NCBI GenBank assembly: GCA_951799445.1
Contig: OX637293.1
Coordinates: 16,368,001-16,432,000 of the forward strand
Source: Pseudisothecium myosuroides
Lineage: Eukaryota > Streptophyta > Bryopsida > Hypnales > Lembophyllaceae
Direction: 5' to 3'
DNA: 64,000 nucleotides
Numbering within the stretch: position 1 is the stretch's first letter; the number at the start of each line of letters is the position of its first letter. Of this stretch, positions 35,588-47,898 are shown one piece after another. Position numbers and translations under genes: made by a program. Below the pieces are notes generated by a model. That model had not been told where the DNA came from. It ran no database searches and was given only the letters and a program-made list of their open reading frames with translations.

Positions 35588-36889
35588 GTGCATACTGAGT
35601 CTGGAGCAATAAAGTTAAAAACAGTTTCTTATGTTCCGAGTATGACGAAAAATTTGATTTCTGTTGGTGCAATTGCTGATTGTGGACACAAGGTAGTATT
35701 CTCCGATAAACATTGTTGGATACTTGACAATTACAATTGCATTATTGGCAACGGCAATAGAGATCCATCAAACGGGTTATATTATTTCAGCAATATCAAG
35801 CATGCATTAATCTCTACAGCTTCTCGCCCAGACATTGCCACCTTGTGGCACAGGCGACTGGGGCATCTCAGTTTTCCAGGGCTTCATGTTTTATCAACGT
35901 CAGGAAGTATTGACGGCATTCCACATATTAATCGAGAGCACCACATTTGTCAATGCTGCCTCGCCGGTAAACAGCATCGGGAACCTTTTCCAACAAAGTC
36001 AATCAATCGATCAGACAAACCAGGTGTTCGTATTCACTCTAATTTAATCGGACCCATGCAGCAGGTTTTGTTAGGAGGCTCCAGATACATACTAGTTCTA
36101 ACAGACGATTTCTCTTGTAAAGGATGGGTGTATTTTTTAAAACAAAAAAGTGAAACTTTTTCAAAGTTTTGTATCTTCGCAAAAATGATTGAGAACTCAA
36201 CGGGCAACAAGATTCAAATATTACCATCTGACAGAGGAGGCGAATACCTATCGGAAGAATTCTCCAAATATTGTGAAAGTCAAGGAATTCATAGAGAACT
36301 CACTCAAGCACACACCCCTCAACAAAACGGGTTTTCTGAGCGCAGAAATTGAACGATTATGGAACGAGCAAGAAGTCTCTCATACGATTGTCAACTCCCA
36401 ACCTATTTGTGGACAGAAGCTGTCAATATTGCCATGTATCTTATCAACAGGAGTCCAACGAGAGCCAACGGCGGCCACACTCCAGAAGCCAAATTTTCAG
36501 GTATGAAACCGAACATCTCAAATTTGAGAATCTTTGGTTCCATAGCATATGTACATGTTCCAAAAGAAAACCGACGTAAACTTGATAGCAAAATTCTTAG
36601 GTGTCTATTTCTAGGGTACGATAGTGAGACAAAAGGATACAGATTATATAACACCATCAGTAAAAAAATTGTCATTAGTCGAGACGTAGTTTTCGATGAG
36701 TCCAAAGTTGGATTCCATTACTTGCAGGACCATACTCCCACAGAAGACATATTTAGCTTCCCTCCAGTCCACAATTATGATCCCCATACCTCAGAGCCCC
36801 AAAATCAAGGCCTTAAAGATCAAAACGCCGAAACTGGAGGCACTGAATCCACAGGACCTCAGAATTTCGAGGAGCTTGACCACTCATAG
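35588..36889 (+). pseudogene. Copia integrase, disrupted
   Basis: The GAG-pre-integrase region has an HHCC zinc motif (HRRLGH, then CQCC). The core follows with VLTDDFS, ILPSDRGGEY and QQNGFSERRN, giving the D, D and E of the catalytic triad. A TGA at 36350-36352 interrupts right after the conserved ERRN; the same frame then continues through the integrase C-terminal part (LWTEAVNIAMYLINRSPT, LFLGYDSETKGYRL). Another stop, TAG, ends the frame at 36887-36889. Confidence 0.93.
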
Positions 36890-37078
36890 AGCCCCAGTAT
36901 TCTGAATACTCCTCTTCCTAGCGATCAAACTGAACCTGACAGCTCAGAGTCATCATTGCCAAATTCCTCACCTTCGTTGAAAACCAATTGGAAATCACCG
37001 CGACCCTTGCCTGCAGACCCCAATGCGGGACCACCAGTTAGATGATATCCAACCCGTAATAGAATCCCATCTATAAAG

Positions 37079-38717
37079 TTGAGAGATTTTTGGACCCTTG
37101 TTTCAGAATTAAACGCTGAAACTCTTGACTTCAGCACCGCAATCAAGCAGAAGGGGTGGCGGGATGCTATTCAGAATGAAATCAACTCTATTCTCAAGAA
37201 TAAGACATGGCAAGTTGTTGATCGACCACCTGGCAAGAAACCCATCACTGCCAAGTGGATATTCAAGACAAAAAGGAGTATGAATGGAGGAATCGACAAA
37301 CTAAAAGCCAGAATAGTTGCAAGGGGATTTCAACAACAAGAAGGCATTGATTATCAAGATATTTTTGCACCGGTTGTTCGGTGGTCTACCATCTTGTTAG
37401 TATTAGCACTAGCCGCCCAGCGCAACTGGAATTTATTACAAATGGACATGATTACGGCTTTCTTGAACGGCACAATCACTAAAGAGGTATTCATGGAAAT
37501 ACCAGCAAGTTTTTCCTTCTGCAGGGGACAACACAAAAGTATGCAAAATAGACAAGGCTTTACATGGTTTGAAACAAGCTCCAAAAGCATGGTATGAAAG
37601 AATCAATGCTTGGCTACTGAAACAGGGGCTTATCCATAGCGAGAGTGACCCAAACCTTTATTATTCAAACCAAGACGAAAAAATGACTATCCTGCTCCTC
37701 TATGTCGATGACTTACTCATTACCGAAGACAATCACGAACAAATTACTGCATTAAAAATGGAGCTCCAACGCGAATTTGAAATGACTGATTTAGGCCAGA
37801 CAAGCAACTATCTAGGTGCAAAGATACACAGAAACTCAAAGGGCATCTTCATTGGACAAAAGGGCTACATCACCAAGCTACTTGAAAAATTTCAGATGCA
37901 AGACTGTAACCCAACACAGCTTCCAATCGATCCTAATACACAACTACGCAAGGATATGGGAACAGCACCAATTGATTCAAACACTTATCGATCACTAGTT
38001 GGAAGTTTGTTATACCTCATTCATACGAGACCAGACATCTGCTTCGCAGTAGGATGCGTTTCCAGATATGTTGAAAATCCTGAAATTGCACACTTTCAAG
38101 CGGCGAAAAGAATACTCCGTTACTTATTAAGCGGAACGCGAGACTACGGTTTGTTCATGGCAACCGAGAACACAAATGATTTCCAGAGCTTTGCAGATGC
38201 CAATTGGGGGCGTGACTTAGAGTCCAGACGATCAGTCTCAGGCATCGTCCACAAGCTGGGTTCATCAAGTATTTGCTGGAGCAGTAAGCTTCAGCCAACA
38301 GTATCGCTTTCAAGCACCAAATCTGAGTATCATGTTTTGACTGATGCAGCAAAGGACATAGTGTAGTTTAGACGCCTTCTCGAAGAATTGGGACTAGATC
38401 ATGGAAAACCCACAGAGCTTTTTAGTGATAATCAATCGTGCATTAAGCTTGTCGATAACCCTGTAATGCATGCACGAACCAAGCATATAGAAATTCAACA
38501 CCACTACATCCAAGAAGTGTCCAAATCAGGGAAAATTCAGGTGTATTATGTTCCCACAACCGACCAACAGGCAGACTGCTTAACAAAGCCTTTGTCTTAC
38601 AACAATTTTGTAACCAACAGAGACCGTCCAGGTATTCTTCATTTGGATCTAGCCTTAGAACTTGCTCCTAACCCAACTTGGAGTGAACCACCCATCTATC
38701 CACAGAGCCTTTTTTGA
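37079..38717 (+). pseudogene. Copia reverse transcriptase and RNase H, disrupted
   Basis: The frame carries WRDAIQNEI, then KWIFKTKR, KARIVARGFQQ and DYQDIFAPVVR. A frameshift falls between about 37505 and 37530. The frame continues with LKQAPKAWYE, LLYVDDLLI (catalytic YVDD) and, in RNase H, WSSKLQPTVSLSSTKSEY. A TAG at 38364-38366 replaces an expected Trp before FRRLLEELG, and the frame runs on to a TGA at 38715-38717. Upstream, at 37043-37045, a TGA follows Arg in the linker. Confidence 0.93.
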
Positions 38718-39213
38718 GCGTTTGTGTTTGAAGTCAGGAGCTCTAGGATTCCTCTTGGACAATCGGTTGTCCCACCAATGGTCTGGATTCTCACAGAGGT
38801 CTCTCCAATACTGCTCATCTGTCTCCTCTCCAACATCACTAGAACTGCCCTCTCTAAAAAACCTAGTACTATCTGCGACAAGACCAATACCCTCTGCTTC
38901 AGTTGGAACGTCCGAGCTTATTTGCAGAAATGAAAACACATACCCACAAAAGTCCAGAACCTTATCGCACAAGCGTCGCACCAAGATGGCAACCCATAGA
39001 AGCAGCACACAAATCAGCTGAACCTGCCATCATCAATGGGAATCGTCAATGGTATCGTTCTTCTACATTGCATCATTGACTACAGCAAAAAATAAACTTC
39101 CCCAAGACAAATCACTCACCAACGAAAGAATTTCCGAAAACTCCAGCAAATTTTTCAGAGTGTTTGCTGGGAGCAACCTGTAACGAGACATCTTTGAAAC
39201 TTGAAGTGACGCT

Positions 39214-39228
39214 GAGAGCGAGGGAGGG
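39214..39228 (+). promoter_or_regulatory. Copia polypurine tract
   Basis: A purine-rich run ending GAGGGAGGG directly abuts the TG of the 3' LTR. It is the plus-strand primer site of the retrotransposon. Confidence 0.85.
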
Positions 39229-39446
39229 TGTTGGAAAACGCTCCAGCGTCAATACAACTTCGACTGTAGAACTAAGTCGACTGTAGAACTGTAGACTGTA
39301 GAACTTCATTCATCTTCTCCGTAGATTAAGTTATTGTAGATTCATCGATCATGTACGTAGTGTATATATTTGTTCTTTGTTATGTTGTTAATTAATTTCA
39401 TTGTGCTTATCCAGAGCACCGCTTAAGCAACCTTGAGTTCACAACA
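39229..39446 (+). repeat. Copia 3' LTR
   Basis: 218 bp, starting TGTTGGAAAACGCTCCAG and ending CACAACA, followed by the GAAGA target duplication. Confidence 0.95.
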
Positions 39447-39796
39447 GAAGATGTGTTGGAATGTGTAGATTGAATGTTCAATCACTAGAATCAAAGTTAT
39501 TGAAGTTAATCTTGAACCGACACCTACTGAATGTTCCACTGTCTCGTTGACAGTGGAATTTAGTGCTGATTTTAGAAATGAATCTAGACTAAGGTAGGTG
39601 GCTCAGAAAGTGACCCTTTAAGGGTTGTCGGACCTTTTTGATGGATTTTAGATGTCCAAAAATGTTTTTCCTTATTTTTCACTCAAAGAAAAATTGATGC
39701 AGAATCTAATACTGACAAGTGATTTTCATATTTTTTCAAGTGTGTATGAATTACTTATGAATTTTCAAAGAATTCTGTGGTTAGCACCTATTCTAT

Positions 39797-39985
39797 CACT
39801 ACAAGAAAAGTGTTGTTTTGAGTATAGTCCTATAAGTAATGATCTTTTAAGGAGATATTTAGTAAAATTTTACTAGAAATACATGTGTTTTTAGTAAAAT
39901 TTTACTAAAAGTCTCTTTAAAAGGTCATTACTAATAGGACTATACTACTAGCACTATACTTAAAACACCTCATTCTCTTGTAGTG
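39797..39985. mobile_element. CACTA-type MITE, diverged subfamily
   Basis: It starts CACTACAAGAAAAGTGTTGT and ends CACCTCATTCTCTTGTAGTG; 189 bp, mostly one inverted repeat around a TAGTAAAATTTTACTA core. Flanking triplets TAT and TCT do not match perfectly. It shares architecture but not close sequence identity with 20863 and 35137. Confidence 0.8.
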
Positions 39986-40351
39986 TCTTGACTCATAGGT
40001 CTTGCAAAACCTACACACGTGCAAGTTGAAAAAAGATATGGCTTGACCAAAAACAAGCACTGCCATCTTCAAAAAGTAATACACAAGGTTCCTAATGCAA
40101 CCTTTGCTAAACTTAAATGGACCCTACATTCTTTTAACATTTGTAAGAAGGCAATTGGGCAATCAATTCTCATTTAGAAAAATTAAGTGATCGAACACAC
40201 CCTAGCTTTGAAATGGACCCTCCTTGGCTCTTATTCCATCCATTGGTGAAGTATAGAGTAGTATATGACAAGCCTTAATTATGCTCTCACATTGTTGGCA
40301 GTCCATTTTAGAACCACTTACTTCCCATTCCAGAGCTCCCTACAGGGTTGT

Positions 40352-41002
40352 TTAACCCCTAAATGCCTGGGGCACCAAATTTTGGTGTCGACAAAACTTT
40401 GAAGTTAAATAAAACCTAACCAAGTTGCTATTTTTAGTAATTTAAATTTTTGGAAAATTCTTTTTGAAGTCTAGTTTTAGTGTCAAAAATCCGAACTTCA
40501 AAATGATCGATCAAGATTATTCTATTCAAGATTTTGTGCAAGGGTACCCATTGTAATCTTGACTTTCCGTAGTGTTGAGGGCTCTTAGAAATGAGCCTCA
40601 AATACACTAGATCTTGGAGGAAAAAGCACATTAGGAATTCATTTAAAAAAATTGTAGAGTAGATTTTGAGAAGCCGTAAATTGATTGGGGTTATGCATGT
40701 TAGGCCCTTTAACCTCATATTTTTTTGTTGACCAAATTTTTAGACTTGGCATGTGAAAAGAGAGTTGAAAGACTTCAAGTCACTTTCATAGTTTTAACAC
40801 CCTCATGTTCAAACATTGTAATCTTTCAATTTATAAGTGATACTGTTGTGTTTTCTTTTCCTATGTCATCTCTAACATGTCTAATTTGAATTTGTACAAT
40901 TACAATTAAAAATTGATACAACTTGTGAAAATGTTGGCTTTTTGTTCAATTTAGAATGAATTCCTAGAAGTTCAAAAAAGGCCTTGGGCATTTAGAGGTT
41001 AA
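40352..41002. mobile_element. TTAA-bounded TIR element E4
   Basis: TTAA then CCCCTAAATGCCTGGGGC on the left; GCCTTGGGCATTTAGAGG then TTAA on the right. 643 bp lie between the TTAAs. The interior is the reverse complement of E1 (10516-11169) over most of its length, for example the shared block containing TAGAGATGACATAGG-like and GAGCCTCAAATACACTAGAT words. This proves E1 and E4 are copies of one mobile family. Confidence 0.8.
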
Positions 41003-41544
41003 AGAAGAGGGTCGCTTTTTGAGCCACCTTCCTTAATCAAGAGTGCATCCAATTAAGTGACTTATTCATATAGTGGCCAACAGTGATCCCAAAACTAGTT
41101 TGTGGAATTTAGTGCAATATGCTACCTTCAAGAGAAACATGCATCAACTTTGGCTACTTTGAGAGTGAGTAGTATGGAAAAATAAATAGAATAGACAGGA
41201 TTTTGCAAGTTTTGAAGGATTATTGGAAGTACTATAATACAAAATTGACTAAATAGATGCTAATTTCAATGTGGAGAAAGTTGCAAATTGGCTATCAAAT
41301 TCTATTGTTTGTTACAATTTGGGCTAAATTGTCTCCATGCAAGGCTATTTTTTGCAATGTACTAGTAGCACAAGGATTTTTTGGTAGAAATTCAGCTAAT
41401 TTAAGCCAATTTAGGGATTGTTGATGGCCAACAATTGCATATAGTTTCAATTGTTGAAAGCATGTAAGCCAGTGGTGTGTTTCTCTTTCTTGTCGATGTT
41501 CTCTTGCTCTCATGCTGACTCTTATTTGGTCAAGGAATCATAAG

Positions 41545-43545
41545 TTAACGCCTAAAGGACCATAGGGCTACTACATGGCTTCTACAACTACATTTATAAA
41601 AAATACGATATGTGAACTTCACTAACAGTTTGTAAGCAAGAAAGAGACCCTAATTGATTTTCTCTACTAAATCTATTGGCGCAATCCGATCGAGAAATGA
41701 TTAAGTGTGCAATTTTGGTGAACATTTTGAGAATGGAAAAGGCATTGTGGGCCATTACTTCACATTCTCATATCTTTTTTTCTACAATTCAAAATGATTT
41801 GAAAAAAATTACATGTCAATATTATGATGATATACATATATGAGAAAAAAATCAAAATTTTTGAAGCACTTTTGAGCATTCTAATTCCAACATTTTGATT
41901 TCAATGTATAGAGGGGGTCCCAATCAAAATGGCGTTTTCGAATCGCAAGGAAGGAAATTTTGCATCTGCCAACTTTGACAGCCTTCCAAGGGCTCAAAAA
42001 TTGATCCTTGACTATGAAATTTTACCATAGCATCATCTTTGAGTTAATTATATGTGTGACAAATTTCAAGGCCATATAATTTACAAAAAAAAAGATATTT
42101 GAAATCTCCCAACATGTGTAGCCGTGAAACTTTTTTCACTACTGCCAATTTTGACACCCTCCCAAGGACTGAATTTTTTTTTTCTATGAAATTTTTGTCA
42201 TAGGACCATACATATGTTGATTACATGTGTGAAAAATTTTAAGACCAAAAGACCCCCACAAAAATAGATATTCAAAATCTCCCAACATGTATAGTTGTGA
42301 GAAACAATTTCACTACTAATAACTATGACACTATGCCAAGGGTTGAAAAATTGTTTATTTACCATGAAATTTTTATGATGAAATAATCTCTATGTCAGTA
42401 ACATGTGTGCCAAATTTCAAGTTCAAAATAATCACAAAAAAAAATATGCTAGTTCTATCAATGTGTATAGCTATGAGAAAATTTCACTCCTACCAACTTT
42501 GACACTATCCCAAGAGCTAAAAAAAAAACAATTTACCATGAAATTTTTGGCATGAGATCATCTCTATATTGATAAAATGTATGCCAAATTTCAAATTCAA
42601 AAGAATCACACAAAAAAAGATATTCTAATTCTACCAACATGTGTAGTTGTGAGAATGACTTTCTACATCCGTGTGAAATTTTACCCAATAAATGACACTA
42701 TCCCAAGGGTTGAAAAAATTGTTCTCACAACTACACATGTTGGTAGAATTTTCATATATTTTTTTTTGTGATTCTTTTGAATTTGAAATTTGGCATACAT
42801 ATTATTGACATAGAGATTATTTCATCATAAAAATTTCATGGTAAATAAACAATTTTTCAACCCTTGGCATAGTGTCAAAGTTGGTAGTAGTGAAATTGTT
42901 TCTCACAACTACACATGTTGAGAGATTTTGAATATCTATTTTTTTTTTTGGGGGGGGTGGACTTGAAATTTTTCACACATGTAATCAACATATAGATGGT
43001 CCTATGACAAAAATTTCATAGAAAAATAAAAAAAATTCAGTCCTTGGGAGGGTGTCAAAGTTGGTAGTAGTGAAAAAAGTTTCACGGCTACACATGTTGG
43101 GAGATTTCAAATATCTTTTTTTGTGTAAATTATATGGCCTTGAAATTTGTCACACATATAATTTACTCAAAGATGATGCTATGGTAAAATTTCATAGTCA
43201 AGGATCAATTTTTGAGCCCTCGGGAGGCTGTCAAAGTTGGTAGATGCAAAATTTCCTTCCCTCCGATTTAAAAACGCCATTTTGATTGGGACCCCACTAT
43301 ATATAGAAAGTACTCCCTAACAAAGCATCTTTAATCAATCTAGTCAATGGTGACATTTTCTCAAAAATTATGCAATTTTGTTGATTTTTTTCCATAGGAA
43401 AGCTAAATAAGTCTTGTTTCATTTCAATGGTGGCAATCATCAAAATTATTCCACACAAATGAGGAATTATGCTTGGGACAAGAGCTGGTCAAAAAAACAT
43501 TGAAGGACTTTGCTCAAACACCCCCGGTCCTTTCTAAGGGGTTAA
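41545..43545. mobile_element. TTAA-bounded 2-kb foldback element E5
   Basis: TTAA then CGCCTAAAGGACCATAGGGC on the left; CCGGTCCTTTCTAAGGGG then TTAA on the right, the same terminal motif as E2-E4. Its core, 41906-43306, is a large imperfect palindrome. There is no protein-coding frame of note. Confidence 0.7.
41906..43306. repeat. 1.4-kb palindrome with internal tandem units
   Basis: The left arm begins near GGGGTCCCAATCAAAATGGC and the right arm ends with its inverse, GCCATTTTGATTGGGACCCC. Arms of about 700 bp meet near 42690. Each arm is built of four or so degenerate units of about 150-190 bp, with the shared words CCATGAAATTTTT, ACATGTGTG.CAAATTTCAA and CAACATGTGTAG. A transcript through it would form a very long double-stranded hairpin. 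Confidence 0.85.
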
Positions 43546-44586
43546 GTGGGAGTCACTTGAGAACTCACTCATGCATTAATCTCCAATATTCTGGCACAAA
43601 GCAGCAAGGGCCCGTCCTATATTCTTGGAAATTCCTTATTTATTCTTGGAATTTTTTTATTTCAAATTTCAATGACAAAATGATTAGTGATGGGTCTCTT
43701 GTAACACCTCATTTGTAGTTCCTATTCTTATATTGTTTGCTTTTGTTTATATTCAAGATTATAAATAATTCTATAATAAAAGATTTTGATGCATACCTCT
43801 AAATAATATTGTATGCAAAAGTTATGAAGACTTAAAAAGTACATGATCTAAAGATGGACACAAGTTTCAATGATTTTCATTTTGTGTATAGTTTTAAGTT
43901 CAATATATATGGTCAATTTCGTTAAAATGGCGGTATTCCGTGTGCCACTTTGACCGCGTGCCATTTTGACGTGCTTCCATTTTGACGTGAACTGAGGCTT
44001 TAGGTGGGAACATTGTGTGCCATGCAAGTAGCTCAATATGATTGTGATGTGCAACCAATTGTCGCGTGCAGTAGAAGAACATGAATATTTTGTAAGGTTT
44101 GCAGGCTATATTGATGGTAGATGTGGTTGGTAGGTGGTCAATGAATATTTAGTACAATGTCGAGTATTCTTGGAATGTTTGTTGAGCCAGTTCGAAGCGT
44201 TCTATCTCCTAGATTGGAGGGACTTTGTTTGGATTGGGTGTCCATATGAAGACAAGTACACATGTTTGGATGTGCATTGTCTCTGAGCTTGTGGTCGACA
44301 AAGAACATGTGTACAATATCATCCTTTTCCAATGCCATTGGATGAAAAATGAAAAGAGAGAAGCTAAGTAGCCTTGTATTCCTTAGAGAACAAAGTGTTC
44401 TGTATAGATATTGCTCATAGAACAACACATGCTTTCGCTTGGCTACACAAGAGCTCGGCAATCCAAAATAATATTCATGGATAAGGCAACTAATAATAGT
44501 TTGTTGTGGTATACATGGAGACTCGTCTTCTACAATGTACACGCATGTGCACTGTGCGCAGTGCGGATGGTTTTGATAGAAGACTT
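43546..44586. other. Spacer with an M-family end at 43911
   Basis: GGTCAATTTCGTTAAAATGG then CGGTATTCCG at 43917-43946 matches the ends of the M-family MITEs, followed by GTGCCACTTTGACC and repeats of CCATTTTGACGTG. I found no matching inverted partner downstream. The 191-codon minus-strand frame at 44138-44713 overlaps the 3' end of the next gene out of frame and is not a gene. Confidence 0.55.
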
Positions 44587-47500
44587 CTATGCAGAAGTCA
44601 TTGTACCAGGTCGTCGTTCTTCCTCTGCAATTCGACGTAAATTGTCTACCGCAAACTTCACTTGTGGTCGGGGTGCGACTACGCTGGGCCCCTGGTTCTT
44701 CCTTGGTTTCCATGATGCCATAACGCTATCCGTTGAAACGTAGTCGGCCGTGTCGTCCTCCTCGTCAATCTTCCATCGAAAATTGCTCTTCGAGTCCCAC
44801 CCTGCGTACAATTCCAGCACGTCCTTTGATGCTCCGCACGGTTTGTACCATCGCACGAGAACTTCGCGATGGTGTGCAACTTCGGGATCGAACTGTGGAT
44901 TCGCTACAGCTCTGCCGAGCCACACGGGCTCTTCAGAATTGGGCGCTGGATTCACGAATAGATAGAAACCTTCTCGGAGATCAGTGGCCACGTTGTATTC
45001 TGGAAGCGGCCTCCCCTCGAGAATGCCGATGTACGGGTCTTCTGTCTCGAGCTCTTCTCGTGACCGTCCGTCACGCAGGAGATCCGTCGCGAAATCCCCC
45101 GGTTGTCGGGTTTGAGGCCAAAATCCTCCCTTCAGTCCACCAAAGTCCGACGTGTCCTCTTCGCTTCCATCGCGCATGGCATTTCTCACGACTGTCCAAT
45201 ACGTGACCAAGTGCAACATGCGTGCCTTGTACTCGGTCGTCCCGGCTTCTTTGGATATGTCCGTCCAGTGCTGGACGTATCCGTCGAGTCCACGTCGGAT
45301 CTCTGCTTCGTTTGGCATTCTCTTGGGTATTACGCGTACGGGATCACCTTCGGGAAGTATAGGTTTGTGTTCCGCATCTTCCTTCCATAATTTCAACCCC
45401 TGTTCAGGCAACCATGGAATGTCGGTGCATGCCAGTTTGTATTGCATGATCGGCCATCCGTTGTCGTCCACGAAGAATCGGTACTGCCTTCCGTTCGAGT
45501 GGCCCACCAGTTGTTTTTTCTTCATCGCAATATAAGGTTTGACGTAAGCCTTGAAGTCGGGTACTTCTTCTATTAGGTGCGGAATGAATGGAACTTCTTC
45601 CATTTCCATGTACGATTGCATCAACAAGGGCAAGGTTGGATGGTCTTTTTCGCGGAGTGCCATGCTCCATCGTCCGAACGACGCGTCGATGTCGTCGTGT
45701 GTGTGTCCCACTATCATGAATGATACGACGACCTCTTTCATGATCCGTCGGGCGACCAAGAGGGACCAAAAACAAAAGACGTATTTGTTCTTGTTTTCCC
45801 TCCAAGAGTTGTCCATTTGAACGTGTAGCACCGGCGGCAATGGGCAAGCCTCGATTGGTTGCAAAGGAACGTTTCCCAAGGAGCCCACACAGATTTCACT
45901 ACCTTGAAGTAACGCCCGATACAATTCTGAGCTGCCCGACCCTACAAATAGTGATCGGGAAGACCTCACGGGGGGTGCTTCCAAATCGCGCAACAATTTG
46001 GCGATTGATCCCACGGTGAAGTTACTATCGCTGGGGAACACATCCAAGCTGTAATGTGCATATTTGCCATCCCCGTGCCCATGTGCAAACATCCCCGTCA
46101 CTTTCACGGGCAGCTTCAAGAATCCATCCAACGCCTTGGTTTTCCTAGCCAGTGCGGGACATGCTGTCTTGGAATGGTCCATTTTGTCGTGCATGATGGA
46201 TAGCAGTTGTGACGGTCGCATGTTGGATAACCATCTACTTCGATAGTATGCATGACGACAGGCTTCTTGGAGAAACAAGTGCTTCTCAAAACGCCTCTGG
46301 ATTTGGTCGTAGTGCTCCGATCCTGGTACGAACGAGCCTCTTAACTGCTTCAAATTGTCGCAAATGCTACATCTTGCAAAGGAGTCTCCTCTTCCTTTGA
46401 TTACGTATTCAAAAAAGTGTTTCGTTCGCATTTTACTAAAACACGATTGTGATAGTGGTGCCAATCCCAATTGTTTGTTCGACTGCGAACATTACAAAGC
46501 ACGTAGACACTCTTTAGTCTTTGAACTTCTCTAGTGTTATTGTACATAGTTGACTTTCCTTCTCTGACGCTGATGTGACATCCCAGCTACTTCTTTGTAA
46601 TGATATTGAGTGTGTTATGTTGCAAAGTTTGTGCGGTTCTTACCTCGTTCACGGTTGCCAACAATTGCTTCCATTCGGTACCGGCGGGAAGAACTTTCAG
46701 GCACACTTCCTCGCCGGTGGGCAATGTGCGTGACAAATGGGGCATGGAATCGGCGCTCGCCTCCACTAATGATCGAAGAGTCTCGATTGCTTGGGCAGTT
46801 GGAGTCCGCGGCTTTGCTCTGTTCAAATTGCCGTGAGGTCCGCCTCTGACGTTGGCGTTGGCCTTGGCCTTGTACCTCTGAAAGGTGCGGAGAGGGATGT
46901 CGTGAAGAATCATCCAAGCAGTGGCACAAATGTCTATGCCTTCTATGGTGACGACTTTTTGCCTCCCGACTCCGTGCATCATCTTGTGGACGTCCAAATT
47001 TTTGGTGGCCTTCACTTGAAACGACTGTAGGTGCATTTCACTGCGGAGAGTGCGAATGGTGTCAGGACGGAATTTGAACGTGCACCTCTTATCGCAGCAC
47101 TGTCGACTGAAAGCACGTAAGATGGACTCTGCTGATAACAACTTCGTGGTCTTGTCTACCAGTGCGGCGGTGCGCGTTCTCTTCTCATAGCGATATTGTC
47201 GTTTGCCCGCTCTTTTTCGATTTCCCTCGGCCTCTTTATCAAGAAAGTCTCGTTTGCGAGCATGATCGTACACACTAACGTATCCACTCTCACCGTGATA
47301 AAACAATCGCCGCGTTGGCCAACGCAAACACGTGTCCCCGATGCTTGAATCCCCGTTGTAAACCTCCAACACAACGATGCCGACGTCATCCTCACCCAGC
47401 CTACTATGGCCGTCAACACACGCGTTCGGATTTGCAGTGATTATAATCACTTCGGCAAAATCAGAACCGTTAGCATGTTTTGCAAGCAAAGCCCTGCCAG

Positions 47501-47898
47501 ACCATCCATCACGGTCAATGCCCTCACAGTCCGGAATGGGATTAGTATCAACGTCTGCTGCGAGCAGTCCGTCGATGTCGACATCCTCCTCTTCAAATTC
47601 CTGGAACCCCTAAGCATCAAACATTCCAAGAGTGACGGCAAACACAGGACAACAAGGGCTTTAGAACTCGTATGGTTCAATTTGGCTAATATATAATACT
47701 AAAAACAGCAAGTTTGACTGACCAGAGCGAACGCGCTAATTGTATTGTTTTGTCAACGATTGCAAGATTTCCGGATGTGCCATTCCATCGACAGGGACGA
47801 TTCCTTCGACTCGTATATAATTCTGGTACAGAAACTAACGGAAAGCAAAATTCGTGGAGCAGTACCTCATCGCCATCAGATTCACTGGAGGAGGCCAT
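44587..47898 (-). CDS. DUF7869-type transposase-like protein, 3 exons, 964 aa
   Basis: Exons on the minus strand: 47898-47866, 47609-46644 and 46482-44587. Both introns are GT-AG in phase 0, and 2895 nt are open with no stop. The N-terminus is acidic (SSSESDGDE), then a basic Lys/Arg-rich stretch, then a CC-X3-C motif (residues about 182-187), a CSIC motif (about 371-374), HDKMDH (431-436), VQMDNSWRENKNKY (about 555-567) and GHTHDDID (592-599). The last three fit the Asp-containing blocks of the RNase-H-like DUF7869 domain seen in large eukaryotic gene families suspected to be DDE transposases. The C-terminal third is unique to me. It lies in a GC-rich island with a tandem array just upstream. 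It could be a live transposase or a domesticated one. The family name is from memory; the triad assignment is inference. Confidence 0.82.

Larger units (their letters stand above)
33838..39446 (+). mobile_element. Ty1/copia LTR retrotransposon, 5.6 kb, degenerate
   Basis: Two short LTRs (33838-34038 and 39229-39446), both TG...CA, are flanked by the 5-bp duplication GAAGA (33833-33837 and 39447-39451). The primer-binding site TGGTATCAGAGC (34039-34050) matches the 3' end of initiator Met-tRNA, and a purine tract lies at 39214-39228. Domain order gag, protease, integrase, reverse transcriptase, RNase H defines Copia. At least five in-frame stops, one frameshift and a nested MITE make it non-autonomous. 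The LTRs differ by about four substitutions over ~200 bp plus a 17-bp indel, so insertion was not very recent. Confidence 0.97.
39591..41034. mobile_element. TIR element (AAGGTAGGTGGCTCAG) with two nested insertions
   Basis: The left end is AAGGTAGGTGGCTCAGAAAG then TGACCCT. The right end, reverse-complemented, is AAGGAAGGTGGCTCAAAAAG then CGACCCT. A CACTA MITE (39797-39985) and the TTAA element E4 (40352-41002) lie inside. A decayed relative without the CACTA MITE is at about 62640-63030. Without the nested elements it would be only about 0.6 kb, non-coding. Confidence 0.75.

Noticed and set aside
44138..44713. 191-codon minus-strand open frame
   Set aside because: Its first part overlaps the 3' end of the DUF7869-type gene in another frame, and the rest is AT-rich untranslated sequence. 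It has no domain.
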